A stretch of DNA of 64,000 nt from Actinotalea subterranea (GCF_008364845.1 NZ_VTTP01000006.1:62001-126000), one strand, 5' to 3'. Shown: positions 29,514 to 41,524, counted from the stretch's first letter. Translations and numbers: made by a program. The notes: generated from the letters alone by a model not told the origin.

Positions 29514-30484
29514 GCGCTCAGGCCGCCTCCGCAGGGCCCTCCCTGACCGTCGCGGCCGTCGCCCGACGGCTCGGGGTCGCCCCCGCGACGCTGCGGACCT
29601 GGGACCGTCGGTACGGGCTCGGCCCCTCCGAGCACATGGCGGGCGCCCACCGCCGGTACTCGAGCGTCGACGTCTCGCGGCTCATGGTCATGCGGCGCCT
29701 GACCCTCGAGGGCGTCGCGCCGTCCGAGGCCGCGCGCACCGCGCTGAACGCGACCGAGCCCGCGCAGACGACGATGCCGGGCCCGACGACCGCCGAGGTC
29801 CTCGACGCCTACTCCGACGCCGTCCCCATGGCGCCCGACCCGGCCGCGCTCGTCTCGGCCGCAGCGCACTTCGACAACGCCGCCGTGCGCTGGATGCTCG
29901 CCCGTGTCCACACCCGCGACGTGATCGCGTGGTGGGCGACGCTCGTCTCACCCGCCCTGCGCGCCCTCGCCGAGCGGGCCGTGCTCGAGCGCCCGGGGGA
30001 GTCCGCGGGCCCGGCCCTCGAGTCGGCCGCGTTCGCCGAGCTGCGCAGCCGGGCCGCGGTGGCCCGCGCGCAGAACCCGGACGCGACCACCTCAGGCTCC
30101 TCGGCCGGCCCGAGCGGCCCGGGGGTCACCGTGCTCGCCGCCTCGTCGGCGCACGACGCCGACCTGGTGGTGCACGTGCTCGCGACGGCGCTCCAGGGAA
30201 GCGGCGTCGCAGCGCGCGTCCTGTCCACGGCGACGCCGTCGTCCGTGCCGGCCGCGATCGAGCGGCTCGCCCCGGCGGCCTTCATCCTGCACGTGGGCGC
30301 GGGCCGCGACGAGCTCCGGCGGGCCGAGGAGGTCGTCGCCGCGGTCGCGACGACCGTGCCCGAGCTCCCAGTGTTCGTGCACCGCGAGGGCGCCGCACCC
30401 TTCGAGACGGCGGGGACGGCGACCGTCCACCGGGTACGGACGCTCACGGGCGCGCTGCACGAGATCCTCGCGGTCGTCGCCTGA
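29510..30484 (+). CDS. MerR-family regulator with degenerate B12-binding-like domain
   Basis: A 324-residue protein. Residues 10-80 are a MerR-type winged HTH (TVAAVARRLGVAPATLRTWD and HRRYSSVDVSRLMVMRR). The middle (about 100-190) is helical and resembles the four-helix bundle of CarH/LitR regulators; the C-terminal 115 residues alternate strand and helix like a cobalamin-binding Rossmann fold but lack the DxHxxG cobalamin motif. It may be a B12-independent relative. Start GTG 29510 overlaps the leader ORF. It lies between whiB and guaB, a locus rich in developmental regulators. Confidence 0.78.
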   Translation: MSAQAASAGPSLTVAAVARRLGVAPATLRTWDRRYGLGPSEHMAGAHRRYSSVDVSRLMVMRRLTLEGVAPSEAARTALNATEPAQTTMPGPTTAEVLDAYSDAVPMAPDPAALVSAAAHFDNAAVRWMLARVHTRDVIAWWATLVSPALRALAERAVLERPGESAGPALESAAFAELRSRAAVARAQNPDATTSGSSAGPSGPGVTVLAASSAHDADLVVHVLATALQGSGVAARVLSTATPSSVPAAIERLAPAAFILHVGAGRDELRRAEEVVAAVATTVPELPVFVHREGAAPFETAGTATVHRVRTLTGALHEILAVVA

Positions 30485-30534
30485 CAGGCGAACGCCGCGG
30501 TGCCTTGCCCGGTGGTCGCCGCAGCGCCCGCCCC

Positions 30535-30575
30535 GGTGCTCACCTGCGGTGTTCACCCGCCGTCGGCGCTAAGGT
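30535..30575 (+). promoter_or_regulatory. Candidate promoter and tandem dyads upstream of the LuxR-type gene
   Basis: GGTGCTCACC (30535-30544) and GGTGTTCACC (30548-30557) are two 10-bp dyads with centres 13 bp apart. TAAGGT (30570-30575) is a plausible -10, which puts the second dyad over the -35 position. They look like operator half-sites for a dimeric regulator, possibly the LuxR-type product itself. Confidence 0.45.
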
Positions 30576-30661
30576 TCGCCACCCCGTCGGCCGATGAGGA
30601 CAACGGTGCGGCAGCCAGCCGCCCGCCGGCACGCCGGCACCGGACAGGGAGCGGGGGCCTC

Positions 30662-33778
<3,117 letters not shown>

Positions 33779-33791
33779 GCGGTCGGCGGTC

Positions 33792-33811
33792 GTCCGGCGC
33801 GCTCGCCGGAC
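33792..33811. terminator. Possible bidirectional terminator hairpin
   Basis: A perfect 7-bp stem (33792-33798 with 33805-33811) with 6-nt loop between the convergent IMPase-family and exonuclease genes. Confidence 0.4.
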
Positions 33812-33894
33812 CTACCCGGCGCTCGTCGGGCTCGTCGGACCCGCCCGGCGCAGGTCGCGATCGTCGGGCTCGCCGGCCAGCGCGCGTCCGCCGG

Positions 33895-34614
33895 TCAGGC
33901 GAACGTCGGCTCGGGGAGGCGGACGGGCCACAGGAGGTCCGCGCCGGGCCCCTCGAGGCCCTGCTCGACGCGCCACGCGTTGAAGCCCTGCGCCCACGCG
34001 CGGTGGGCGGCGACCTGGAGGTCGTGGAGCTCGTCGAGCGCCATGGTGCCGACGCGCGGGAAAGCACGCGTGATCGCCGCGAGCACGTCGAGCGTCGCGA
34101 GCACGTCGACGTCGGCCGAGTGCAGCGCGGCCTGCGACGTCACGGCGTAGTGCCCGCACAGGTCGACGAGCTTGCGCTTGCCCCGGCGGTAGCGGTCGAG
34201 GTGCCGGTCGAGGACGAGCGGGTCGAGGACGACGCGCACCTCCCTGCCGATCCGCTCGGGCAGCGTCGGCAGGCCGTGGCGCGTGAGCTCCGCGTCGAGC
34301 AGGGAGAGGTCGTAGCACGCGTTGTAGGCGACGACGGGCTCGTCGTGACGCAGCGCGTCGGCGAGCTGGGACGCGATCTCGTCGAGCGCGGCCTCGGGCG
34401 GTCGGCCGTGGGAGCGCGCGTGCTCCGTGGTGATGCCGTGGATCTGCGCGGCACCCTCGGGGATGGGGACGCCCGGGTCGATCAGCCAGGTCGTGACGGA
34501 CGTCGCGGTCCCCTCGCGCCGCACGAGCGCGGCTGTGACGATCCGGTCGACGCCCACGTCGACGCCCGTGGTCTCGGTGTCGAACCCGACCACGGGTCCG
34601 TCGGTCCAGCTCAT
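33895..34614 (-). CDS. DEDDh-family 3'-5' exonuclease
   Basis: A 239-residue protein with all exonuclease motifs: ExoI FDTETTG (metal Asp and Glu), ExoII in AYNACYDLSLL, and ExoIII HSADVDVLATLDVL with the DEDDh histidine. It is a stand-alone exonuclease domain related to the DNA polymerase III epsilon subunit and often annotated as exonuclease domain protein; a role in replication proofreading is not implied. ATG 34614 has GGAGG 7 bp upstream. It is divergent from guaB3. Confidence 0.92.
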   Translation of the reverse strand: MSWTDGPVVGFDTETTGVDVGVDRIVTAALVRREGTATSVTTWLIDPGVPIPEGAAQIHGITTEHARSHGRPPEAALDEIASQLADALRHDEPVVAYNACYDLSLLDAELTRHGLPTLPERIGREVRVVLDPLVLDRHLDRYRRGKRKLVDLCGHYAVTSQAALHSADVDVLATLDVLAAITRAFPRVGTMALDELHDLQVAAHRAWAQGFNAWRVEQGLEGPGADLLWPVRLPEPTFA

Positions 34615-34789
34615 TTGTCGCCTCCTCCGAGGTCGCGGTGCAGGCCGCGCCTCCGGTCAGCACACTGCCAGCAGGCACCGACAGCCCTCCCGCGGCGCGC
34701 CGTGCGGGACGGGCCTGGTGCCCGCCGCCCCGCCGACGACGGCTGGACCGGTCGGCGGGGGGCCGGGTGGCGCCGGTAGCCTGGCCTCC

Positions 34790-35914
34790 GTGAGCAACGA
34801 GATCGAGATCGGCCGCGGCAAGCGCGGGCGCCGCGCCTACTCCTTCGACGACGTCGCCGTCGTCCCGTCGCGCCGGACGCGGGACCCGGAGGAGGTGTCG
34901 GTCGGCTGGCAGATCGACGCCTACCACTTCGACATCCCCATCGTCGCGGCCCCGATGGACTCCGTGATGAGCCCGGCCACGGCCGTGGCCATCGGGCGGC
35001 ACGGTGGCCTCGGCGTCCTGGACCTCGAGGGCCTGTGGACCCGGTACGAGGACCCGACGGCGCTGCTCGCGGAGATCGCCGAGCTGGACCCGGCGCGTGC
35101 GACGTCGCGCATGCAGGAGATCTACGCGGCCCCGATCATCCCCGAGCTCATCACGCAGCGGCTCCAGGAGGTCCGGGCCAGCGGCGTCACGGTCGCCGGC
35201 GCGCTGTCGCCGCAGCGCACCCAGCAGTACTGGAAGCACGTCGTCGACGCGGGCGTCGACCTGTTCGTCATCCGCGGCACGACGGTCTCGGCCGAGCACG
35301 TCTCCGGGCGCGCCGAGCCGCTGAACCTCAAGCGCTTCATCTACGAGCTCGACGTGCCCGTGATCGTCGGCGGCGCGTCGACGTACACGGCTGCGCTGCA
35401 CCTCATGCGCACGGGCGCCGCCGGTGTGCTGGTCGGCTTCGGCGGCGGCGCCGCGCACACCACGCGCCTGTCGCTGGGCATCCACGCGCCCATGGCGAGC
35501 GCCGTGGCGGATGTCGCCGCGGCCCGTCGTGACTACCTCGACGAGTCCGGGGGCCGGTACGTGCACGTCATCGCCGACGGCGGCGTCGGCCGCTCGGGCG
35601 ACCTGGTCAAGGCGGTCGCGTGCGGGTGCGACGCGGTCATGCTCGGTGCGGCCCTGGCGCGCGCCGAGGAGGCACCCGGGGCCGGCTGGCACTGGGGCCC
35701 CGAGGCGCACCACCGTGAGCTGCCGCGTGGCGAGCGCGTCCAGGTCGGCACGGCGGGCACGCTCGAGGAGATCCTGTTCGGCCCCGGTCGTCAGGCGGAC
35801 GGGACGCTCAACCTCGTCGGCGCCCTGCGCCGGGCGCTCGCGACCACGGGCTACTCCGACCTCAAGGAGTTCCAGCGGGTCGAGGTCGTCGTCTCGCCGT
35901 ATCAGCCGCACTGA
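34790..35914 (+). CDS. guaB3: GuaB3 family IMP dehydrogenase-related protein
   Basis: A 374-residue TIM-barrel protein of the GuaB3 family that accompanies GuaB in actinobacteria. It has the IMPDH-like start (YSFDDVAVVPSRR) and IADGGVGRSGD phosphate loop but no CBS domains, and the catalytic Cys loop of true IMPDH is replaced in the barrel (GALSPQRTQQYW region; RGTTVSAEHVSG). Relatives have GMP-reductase-like activity in some actinobacteria; the activity here is open. GTG 34790 has TAGCCT (34777-34782) 7 bp upstream, i.e. leaderless. Confidence 0.92.
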   Translation: MSNEIEIGRGKRGRRAYSFDDVAVVPSRRTRDPEEVSVGWQIDAYHFDIPIVAAPMDSVMSPATAVAIGRHGGLGVLDLEGLWTRYEDPTALLAEIAELDPARATSRMQEIYAAPIIPELITQRLQEVRASGVTVAGALSPQRTQQYWKHVVDAGVDLFVIRGTTVSAEHVSGRAEPLNLKRFIYELDVPVIVGGASTYTAALHLMRTGAAGVLVGFGGGAAHTTRLSLGIHAPMASAVADVAAARRDYLDESGGRYVHVIADGGVGRSGDLVKAVACGCDAVMLGAALARAEEAPGAGWHWGPEAHHRELPRGERVQVGTAGTLEEILFGPGRQADGTLNLVGALRRALATTGYSDLKEFQRVEVVVSPYQPH

Positions 35915-35946
35915 GGTCGGCGTCCCTACCGCGCCCCGCCCTTCTC

Positions 35947-35980
35947 AGGACCCCGTGAGCCCGTCGGCTCGCGGGGTCCT
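35947..35980 (+). terminator. Terminator after guaB3
   Basis: A 15-bp stem (35947-35961 with 35966-35980; one G-U pair) with a 4-nt loop, 32 bp past the guaB3 stop. Confidence 0.82.
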
Positions 35981-36253
35981 CGTGCGTCCGGGGCCGGTGC
36001 GCTGGCGACGTCCGGGTGGCTCCGGGCAGCCCGCGAGCAGCGCGCGAGGCGCGTGCGCCACGGAGCTGCCCGCGCGGGCCGTGTGTCGGCCCCCGAACGC
36101 GCCGGCCACGCGCCGAGGTCGACATCTGGTGCTGAGGTCGACAGTCCAGCGTGTCTACCTCGACGGGACGTGTCGACCTGAGCGGCCGGGAGCCGCCGCC
36201 GTCCCGCGGTTCGGGACGTTGGTCCGGATCTGTGGCTGGATGCCCGGGCATCC
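35981..36253. promoter_or_regulatory. Gene-free region with three AGGTCGACA elements
   Basis: No gene seen. GAGGTCGACA occurs at 36115-36124 and again at 36134-36143 (19 bp apart), and AGGTCGACA appears inverted at 36171-36179. Each carries the palindrome GTCGAC. They lie 75-140 bp upstream of the DeoR-operon -35 box, a position suited to an activator or distal operator. Confidence 0.5.
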
Positions 36254-36282
36254 TTGACACCGGACACAAACGGAACTAGACA
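36254..36282 (+). promoter_or_regulatory. Promoter of the deoR-PTS unit
   Basis: TTGACA (36254-36259), 17 bp, TAGACA (36277-36282): the best -35 in the window. The region from 36261 to 36310 is AT-rich and repeats CGGACA/CGGAAC (36261, 36271, 36303), candidate half-sites for the DeoR product encoded next. Confidence 0.72.
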
Positions 36283-36322
36283 AAGCCAATACAACATCCG
36301 AACGGACAGGCGAAGGAGCCTC

Positions 36323-37084
36323 GTGTACGCGACGGAGCGACAGCAGGAGATCCTGACCCGCGCGCGCCTCGACGGCCGCGTCGAGGTCAAGGAGCTCGCG
36401 GACTCCCTCGACGTCACGCCCGAGACGGTCCGGCGGGACCTCACCGCTCTCGAGCGCCGCGGCCTCCTGCGCCGGGTCCACGGCGGTGCGATCCCTGTCG
36501 AGCGCCTCGGCATCGAGCCCGCGGTCGCCGACCGCGAGGGACGCATGGCCGGGCAGAAGGAGCGCATCGCGAAGGCCGCGCTCGACGAGCTGCCCGACGG
36601 CGGCGCGATCATCCTCGACGCGGGCACCACGACGATCCGCCTCGCCGAGCTGCTGCCCACCGACCGCGAGCTCACGGTCGTCACGCACGGCCTGCCCATC
36701 GCGATGCTTCTGGCGACGCGCGCCAACATCACCCTCCACCTGCTCGGCGGCACCGTCCGCGGCCGCACGCTCGCGGCCGTCGGCACCTGGGCCGAGCGCG
36801 CCATGGCCGACGTGTACGCCGACGTCGCGTTCCTCGGCACCAACGGCATCACCGTCGAGCGCGGGCTCACCACGCCGGACCTCGCGGAGGCGGGCGTCAA
36901 GCGCGCCCTCGTCGCCTCGGCCCGGCGCACCGTGGTCCTCGCCGACCACACGAAGTTCGGCCGCGCCGACTTCGCCCAGGTCGCACCCCTGTCCGAGATC
37001 GACACGGTGATCACCGACATCGAGCTCGAGCCCGACCTCGCCGACGAGATCGAGGCCGCCGGACCCCGAGTGGTGCGCGCGTGA
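36323..37084 (+). CDS. DeoR/GlpR-family sugar-phosphate-responsive regulator
   Basis: A 253-residue repressor: N-terminal DeoR HTH (about 3-58; VKELADSLDVTPETVRRDLT, then RRVHGGAIP) and a C-terminal sugar-phosphate isomerase-like sensor domain (DAGTTTIRLAELLP, LGTNGITVERGLTTPD, DHTKFGR). Such proteins sense phosphorylated sugars such as fructose-1-phosphate. GTG 36323 has AAGGAG 5 bp upstream. It heads the unit adh-IICB-IIA-fruK and is the probable regulator of that unit. Confidence 0.92.
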   Translation: MYATERQQEILTRARLDGRVEVKELADSLDVTPETVRRDLTALERRGLLRRVHGGAIPVERLGIEPAVADREGRMAGQKERIAKAALDELPDGGAIILDAGTTTIRLAELLPTDRELTVVTHGLPIAMLLATRANITLHLLGGTVRGRTLAAVGTWAERAMADVYADVAFLGTNGITVERGLTTPDLAEAGVKRALVASARRTVVLADHTKFGRADFAQVAPLSEIDTVITDIELEPDLADEIEAAGPRVVRA

Positions 37085-37140
37085 GCGCGCCGCTGCCCGG
37101 CACCACCACGACGTCCGACGACGTCCGACGAAGGAGAGAG

Positions 37141-38181
37141 ATGAACGTCTTCCGCTTCTACGCCCCCGGCGACACGCGCCTCGAGGACGCCCCCGAGCCC
37201 ACCCCGGGGCCCGGCGAGGTCAAGATCCGCGTCCGTGCCTGCTCGATGTGCGGGACGGACGTGAAGATCGCTGCCGCGGGCCACCAGCGGATCGTCCCCC
37301 CGCGCGTCATGGGCCACGAGATCGCCGGCGAGGTCGTCGAGGTCGGCGAGGGCGTCGAGGGCTGGGGCCCGGGCGACCGCGTCCAGGTCATCGCCGCCAT
37401 CCCGTGCGGCCGGTGCGAGTACTGCCGCGCGGGCGCCATGACGATCTGCCCGAACCAGGTGTCCATGGGCTACGACTTCGACGGCGGGTTCGCGCCGTAC
37501 ATGATCGTCCCGCGCGAGGTGCTCGCCGTCGACGGCCTCAACCGCATCCCGGAGAACGTCTCGTACGCCGAGGCGAGCGTCGCGGAGCCGTTCGCGTGCG
37601 CGATCAACGCCCAGGAGATCGTCAACGTCCACGAGGGCGACGTCGTCGTCGTCGTGGGCTCGGGCCCGATCGGGTGCCTGCACGTGCGGCTCGCCCGGGC
37701 CCGCGGCGCGGCGCGTGTGCTGCTCGTCGAGCTGAGCCGGTCCCGCCTCGACCTCGCCGCGTCCGTCGTCAACCCGGACGCCGCCATCTGCGCGTCCGAC
37801 ACCGACCCCGTCGAGGCCGTGCGTGCGCTCACCGACGGCGTAGGCGCGACGGTCGTCATCACGGCCGCGGCCTCGGGTGCGGCGCAGGAGCAGGCGCTCC
37901 AGATGCTTGCACCGCAGGGGCGCGTGAGCTTCTTCGGTGGTCTGCCCAAGGACAAGCCGACCATCACCCTCGACTCGAACCTCGTGCACTACCGCGAGCT
38001 GACGATCGTGGGCGCCAACGGCTCGAGCCCCGAGCACAACCGGCAGGCGCTCGCGCACATCGCCGACGGCAGCGTGCCCGTCGCCGATCTCATCACCCAC
38101 CGTCTCCCGCTGGACCGCGTCGCCGAGGGCATCGAGGTCGTGCGGTCGGGCACGGGGATCAAGGTCACGGTCGAGCCGTGA
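37141..38181 (+). CDS. Zinc-dependent medium-chain (polyol-type) dehydrogenase
   Basis: A 346-residue MDR dehydrogenase. Catalytic-zinc ligands are in CSMCGTDVKI and GHEIAGEVVEVG; the structural-zinc cysteines are in CGRCEYCRAGAMTIC; the dinucleotide motif is VVGSGPIGCLHVRLA. It resembles sorbitol, galactitol-phosphate and arabitol-phosphate dehydrogenases. Beside a hexitol-type PTS it probably oxidises the incoming hexitol phosphate to a ketose phosphate, taking the role usually filled by MtlD. ATG 37141 is chosen over a GTG overlapping deoR (37081) because AAGGAGAG directly precedes it. Confidence 0.85.
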   Translation: MNVFRFYAPGDTRLEDAPEPTPGPGEVKIRVRACSMCGTDVKIAAAGHQRIVPPRVMGHEIAGEVVEVGEGVEGWGPGDRVQVIAAIPCGRCEYCRAGAMTICPNQVSMGYDFDGGFAPYMIVPREVLAVDGLNRIPENVSYAEASVAEPFACAINAQEIVNVHEGDVVVVVGSGPIGCLHVRLARARGAARVLLVELSRSRLDLAASVVNPDAAICASDTDPVEAVRALTDGVGATVVITAAASGAAQEQALQMLAPQGRVSFFGGLPKDKPTITLDSNLVHYRELTIVGANGSSPEHNRQALAHIADGSVPVADLITHRLPLDRVAEGIEVVRSGTGIKVTVEP

Positions 38182-38187
38182 CCCGTC

Positions 38188-38214
38188 GCCGCCGGCCGCC
38201 CTGCGGCCGGCGGC
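38188..38214 (+). terminator. Hairpin between dehydrogenase and PTS genes
   Basis: A perfect 12-bp stem (38188-38199 with 38203-38214) and 3-nt loop just after the dehydrogenase stop. It may attenuate read-through or stabilise the upstream message. Confidence 0.5.
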
Positions 38215-38328
38215 AGGTCGACCCGGTCCGCCCCCTGGGCCGGTAGCGAAGCAGCAGGTCAACGACGATCCATGCCGCCCCGGGCACCGACGCCCGGACG
38301 CGCACCACCACGATGGGAGTGTGAGCCC

Positions 38329-39912
38329 GTGTCCGCAACGACGGCACCGGCGCCAGGCACCGCCACCCGGGGCAAGGCCGTTCAGGTCAGGCTCCAGCGG
38401 TTCGGCGCCTTCGCAAGCAGCCTGATCATGCCCAACCTCCCGGCCTTCCTGGCCTGGGGCATCATCACCACCCTGTTCATCGCCGTGGGCTGGATGCCCA
38501 ACGAGATCCTCGGCGGCTACGGCAACGCCGACACCGGGAGCTGGCAGGGCGCGGCGACGAAGCTCGTCCTCGCCGAGGACGGCACGACGTTCAACCAGTA
38601 CCTCGGGCTCGTCGGCCCGATGATCACCTACCTCCTGCCGCTGCTGATCGCGAACACCGGTGGCCGTGTGGTCTACGGTGCGCGCGGCGCCGTCGTGGCG
38701 TCCGTCGTCGCGGTCGGCATGATTGTGGGCAGCACCGTGCCGATGTTCCTCGGCGCCATGATCATCGGCCCGCTCGCCGCGTGGATCATGAAGAAGATCG
38801 ACTCGATCTGGGCCGGCAAGATCAAGGCCGGGTTCGAGATGCTCGTCGACATGTTCTCGGCGGGCATCGCGTCCGCCGCCATGGCCGTCGGTGCCTTCTT
38901 CGGCTTCGCGCCGATCATCACCGCGGTCTCGAACTGGCTCGGTGAGCTCGTCAACTCGCTCGCTGACGCCGGTCTGCTGCCGATCATGAGCATCATCGTC
39001 GAGCCGGCCAAGGTCCTGTTCCTCAACAACGCCATCGGCAACGGCGCCCTCGTGCCGCTCGGCGCGCAGCAGGTCGCGGAGAACGGCAAGTCGCTCCTGT
39101 TCCTGGTCGAGGCGAACCCCGGCCCCGGCCTGGGCATCCTCCTGGCCTACACGTTCTTCGGGGTGGGCATGGCCAAGAGCAGCGCGCCCGGTGCCGCGAT
39201 CATCCAGTTCCTCGGCGGCATCCACGAGGTCTACTTCCCGTTCGTCCTCATGAAGCCGACGCTCATCCTCGCGGCGATCGCGGGCGGCGCGACCGGCGTC
39301 GCGACCAACGCGGCGTTCGGCAGCGGACTGACCGGACCTGCGGCCCCCGGGTCGATCTTCGCGGTATTCGCGACGACGGCGCGCGACTCGTACGTCGGCG
39401 TGATCCTCTCGGTCCTCCTGTCGTTCGCGGTGACGTTCCTCATCTCGGCGGTCATCCTGCGAGCGACGCGCAAGCGTGACCTCGCGAAGGGTGGCGGCGA
39501 CCTGCAGGCCGCCATCGCGCAGACCGAGGCCAACAAGGGCAAGTCGAGCTCCGCGCTCGGTGCGCTCGCGGGTGCCTCGGCCTCCGCGGACGGTGCGGCC
39601 ACGGCCCGGCCCATCCACGCGATCGTCTTCGCGTGCGACGCCGGGATGGGCTCGTCCGCCATGGGCGCGAGCATCCTGCGGGACAAGCTCAAGAAGGCCG
39701 GACGGGCCGACGTGACGGTCGTGAACAAGGCCGTCGCGAACCTCGACGACTCGGCGGACCTGGTGATCACGCACAGCGAGCTCACCGACCGCGCCCGACG
39801 GCACGCCCCGAGCGCGCGCCACGTCTCGGTGGAGAACTTCCTGTCGAGCCCGGTGTACGACGACGTCGTGCGCGAGGTCGTGGAGGCCGACGCCCAGAAG
39901 GCGGAGGCATGA
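38329..39912 (+). CDS. mtlA: PTS mannitol-type transporter, subunit IICB
   Basis: A 527-residue permease: a IIC membrane domain (about 20-385, with the substrate-site GIHE at His299), a flexible linker, and a IIB domain (about 425-525) with phosphocysteine Cys436 in FACDAGMGSSAMGAS. It imports and phosphorylates a hexitol, mannitol by family. The IIA domain, fused in E. coli MtlA, is a separate downstream gene here. GTG 38329 has GGGAG about 9 bp upstream. Confidence 0.92.
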   Translation: MSATTAPAPGTATRGKAVQVRLQRFGAFASSLIMPNLPAFLAWGIITTLFIAVGWMPNEILGGYGNADTGSWQGAATKLVLAEDGTTFNQYLGLVGPMITYLLPLLIANTGGRVVYGARGAVVASVVAVGMIVGSTVPMFLGAMIIGPLAAWIMKKIDSIWAGKIKAGFEMLVDMFSAGIASAAMAVGAFFGFAPIITAVSNWLGELVNSLADAGLLPIMSIIVEPAKVLFLNNAIGNGALVPLGAQQVAENGKSLLFLVEANPGPGLGILLAYTFFGVGMAKSSAPGAAIIQFLGGIHEVYFPFVLMKPTLILAAIAGGATGVATNAAFGSGLTGPAAPGSIFAVFATTARDSYVGVILSVLLSFAVTFLISAVILRATRKRDLAKGGGDLQAAIAQTEANKGKSSSALGALAGASASADGAATARPIHAIVFACDAGMGSSAMGASILRDKLKKAGRADVTVVNKAVANLDDSADLVITHSELTDRARRHAPSARHVSVENFLSSPVYDDVVREVVEADAQKAEA

Positions 39913-40346
39913 GCGAGGTCCTGGCACCGGGAGACGTGCTCCTCGGCGCGACGGCAGCCTCGAAGGAGGAGGCGATCCGGGAGGCGGGCGCCGTCCTCGT
40001 CCGGGCCGGCGCGGTGACCCCGGAGTACGTCGACGCGATGCTCGAGCGCGAGCGGTCGATCTCGACGTACATGGGGAACTACCTCGCCATCCCGCACGGG
40101 ACCAACGAGGCGAAGGGCACCATCGTGCGCTCCGCCCTGTGCCTCGTGCGCTACGACGAGCCCGTCGACTGGGACGGCAACCCCGTCCGCGTGGTCGTCG
40201 GCATCGCCGGGGTGGGTGACGAGCACCTGGAGATCCTGTCGCGCATCGCCCTGGTCTTCGCGGACATGGACCAGGTCCAGCAGGTGCTGGACGCGACGAC
40301 CCCCGCGCAGGTGTACGCCATCCTGCAGCAGGTGAACGAGGCATGA
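39909..40346 (+). CDS. mtlF: PTS mannitol/fructose-type subunit IIA
   Basis: A 145-residue IIA protein that passes phosphate from HPr to IIB. Phosphorylation site His63 is in GNYLAIPHGTNEAK; the N-terminal ASKEEAIREAGAVLV helix is typical. Start ATG overlaps the IICB stop (ATGA), so stoichiometric translation is likely. A 12-bp hairpin follows. Confidence 0.93.
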   Translation: MSEVLAPGDVLLGATAASKEEAIREAGAVLVRAGAVTPEYVDAMLERERSISTYMGNYLAIPHGTNEAKGTIVRSALCLVRYDEPVDWDGNPVRVVVGIAGVGDEHLEILSRIALVFADMDQVQQVLDATTPAQVYAILQQVNEA

Positions 40347-40350
40347 GCGG

Positions 40351-40387
40351 GGTGGTCCTCGGTGGCCGGGCGTCGCCGAGGACCACC
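40351..40387 (+). terminator. Hairpin between IIA and fruK
   Basis: A perfect 12-bp stem (40351-40362 with 40376-40387) with a 13-nt loop, starting 4 bp after the IIA stop. Together with the 159-bp gap it may reduce read-through into fruK-ptsH-ptsI. Confidence 0.55.
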
Positions 40388-40505
40388 ACCCGCCCGCGCA
40401 CCAGCCCCACCCGCCCGACCGTCGTCCAGGAGGACCCGTGAAACCCGAAGCATGGCCCGTGCGTCCCGCCGCCCCCCAGGGTGGTCGGACCCGCAGGAGG
40501 ACGCC

Positions 40506-41456
40506 ATGATCGTCACGGTCACCCCGAACCCGAGCGTCGACCGTGCGCTCGACCTGGACCACCTGGCCGTCGGCGAGGTGAACCGCGCGCACGCGACCCA
40601 CGTCCACGCCGGCGGCAAGGGCATCAACGTCTCGCGGGCCCTCGTCGTCCACGGGCGCACGACCCGCGCGGTCCTGCCCGCGGGCGGCCCGGACGGGGAG
40701 CTGCTCGTGCGGCTCCTGGCCGAGCAGGGTGTGCCCGCGCGTGCCGTGCCCGTGCGCGGGGAGACCCGCTCGAACATCACCCTCGTGGAGAGCACCGGTG
40801 CGACCACCAAGGTGAACGCACCGGGGCCGACGCTCGACGCCGACGACGTGACGGCCCTCCTCGACGCCGTCGAGCAGGAGATCGCCGGCGGCGCACGCAT
40901 GGTCGTCGGCGCGGGGAGCCTCCCGGTCGGCGCGGGCGACGACTTCTTCGTCCGGCTCGCGCAGCTCGCCGCCCGGCACGGGGTGCCGTGCGCGCTGGAC
41001 ACGTCCGGGGCGCCACTGGCCTGCGCCGTCGCCGCGGGTGCGCTCGACGTCGTCAAGCCCAACGACGAGGAGCTCGGTGAGCTCGTCGGCCACGAGCTCG
41101 TCACGGTGGGCGACGTCGTCGACGCCGCCGGCACGCTGCTCGCACGCGGCACGCGGCAGGTCCTCGTGAGCCTCGGGGCCCACGGGGCCGTGCTCGTCGA
41201 CCCGTCGGGCGTGTGGTGGGCCGGCGGCCCGCCCCTGGTCCCGGCGTCGACGGTGGGTGCGGGGGACACGACTCTCGCCGGGTTCCTCGCGGCGCTCGGG
41301 GAGCCGTCGGCCGTCCGCCTTGCGACCGCCGTGGGCTGGGGCAGGGCCGCCGTCCTGCTGCCCGGCACCGCCGTGCCGCGACCCGCGGACGTCCACCTCG
41401 ACGAGGTGCGCGTCGTCGAGCAGCCCTCGCTGGACCTCCTCCTCAAGGAGCTGTGA
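40506..41456 (+). CDS. fruK: 1-phosphofructokinase (PfkB family)
   Basis: A 316-residue PfkB-type kinase. The FruK/LacC-type start MIVTVTPNPSVDRALDL, the sugar loop HAGGKGINVSRAL and the catalytic GAGDTTLAGFLA motif are intact. It phosphorylates fructose-1-phosphate, or possibly tagatose-6-phosphate as in LacC. ATG 40506 has AGGAGG 5 bp upstream. A fructose-specific PTS is not present in the window, so its substrate must come from another transporter or from the dehydrogenase product. Confidence 0.88.
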   Translation: MIVTVTPNPSVDRALDLDHLAVGEVNRAHATHVHAGGKGINVSRALVVHGRTTRAVLPAGGPDGELLVRLLAEQGVPARAVPVRGETRSNITLVESTGATTKVNAPGPTLDADDVTALLDAVEQEIAGGARMVVGAGSLPVGAGDDFFVRLAQLAARHGVPCALDTSGAPLACAVAAGALDVVKPNDEELGELVGHELVTVGDVVDAAGTLLARGTRQVLVSLGAHGAVLVDPSGVWWAGGPPLVPASTVGAGDTTLAGFLAALGEPSAVRLATAVGWGRAAVLLPGTAVPRPADVHLDEVRVVEQPSLDLLLKEL

Positions 41457-41524
41457 CAGCCCGACCAGCAGGACCGCCCGCGGACGCCGACGACGGCGTC
41501 CCAGCTCACGGAAGGAACGAACCC

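Noticed and set aside
37081-37140. Earlier GTG start for the zinc dehydrogenase overlapping the deoR stop
   Set aside because: The added 20 residues (Thr/Asp/Arg-rich) are outside the family fold, and a strong AAGGAGAG lies directly before ATG 37141.
35926-40410. Very long open frame on the minus strand opposite the PTS genes, and many similar ones across the window
   Set aside because: It lies antisense to clearly identified genes (deoR, dehydrogenase, PTS) and its product is Arg/Pro/Ala-rich without domains. Long open frames are expected opposite genes whose third codon positions are nearly all G or C.
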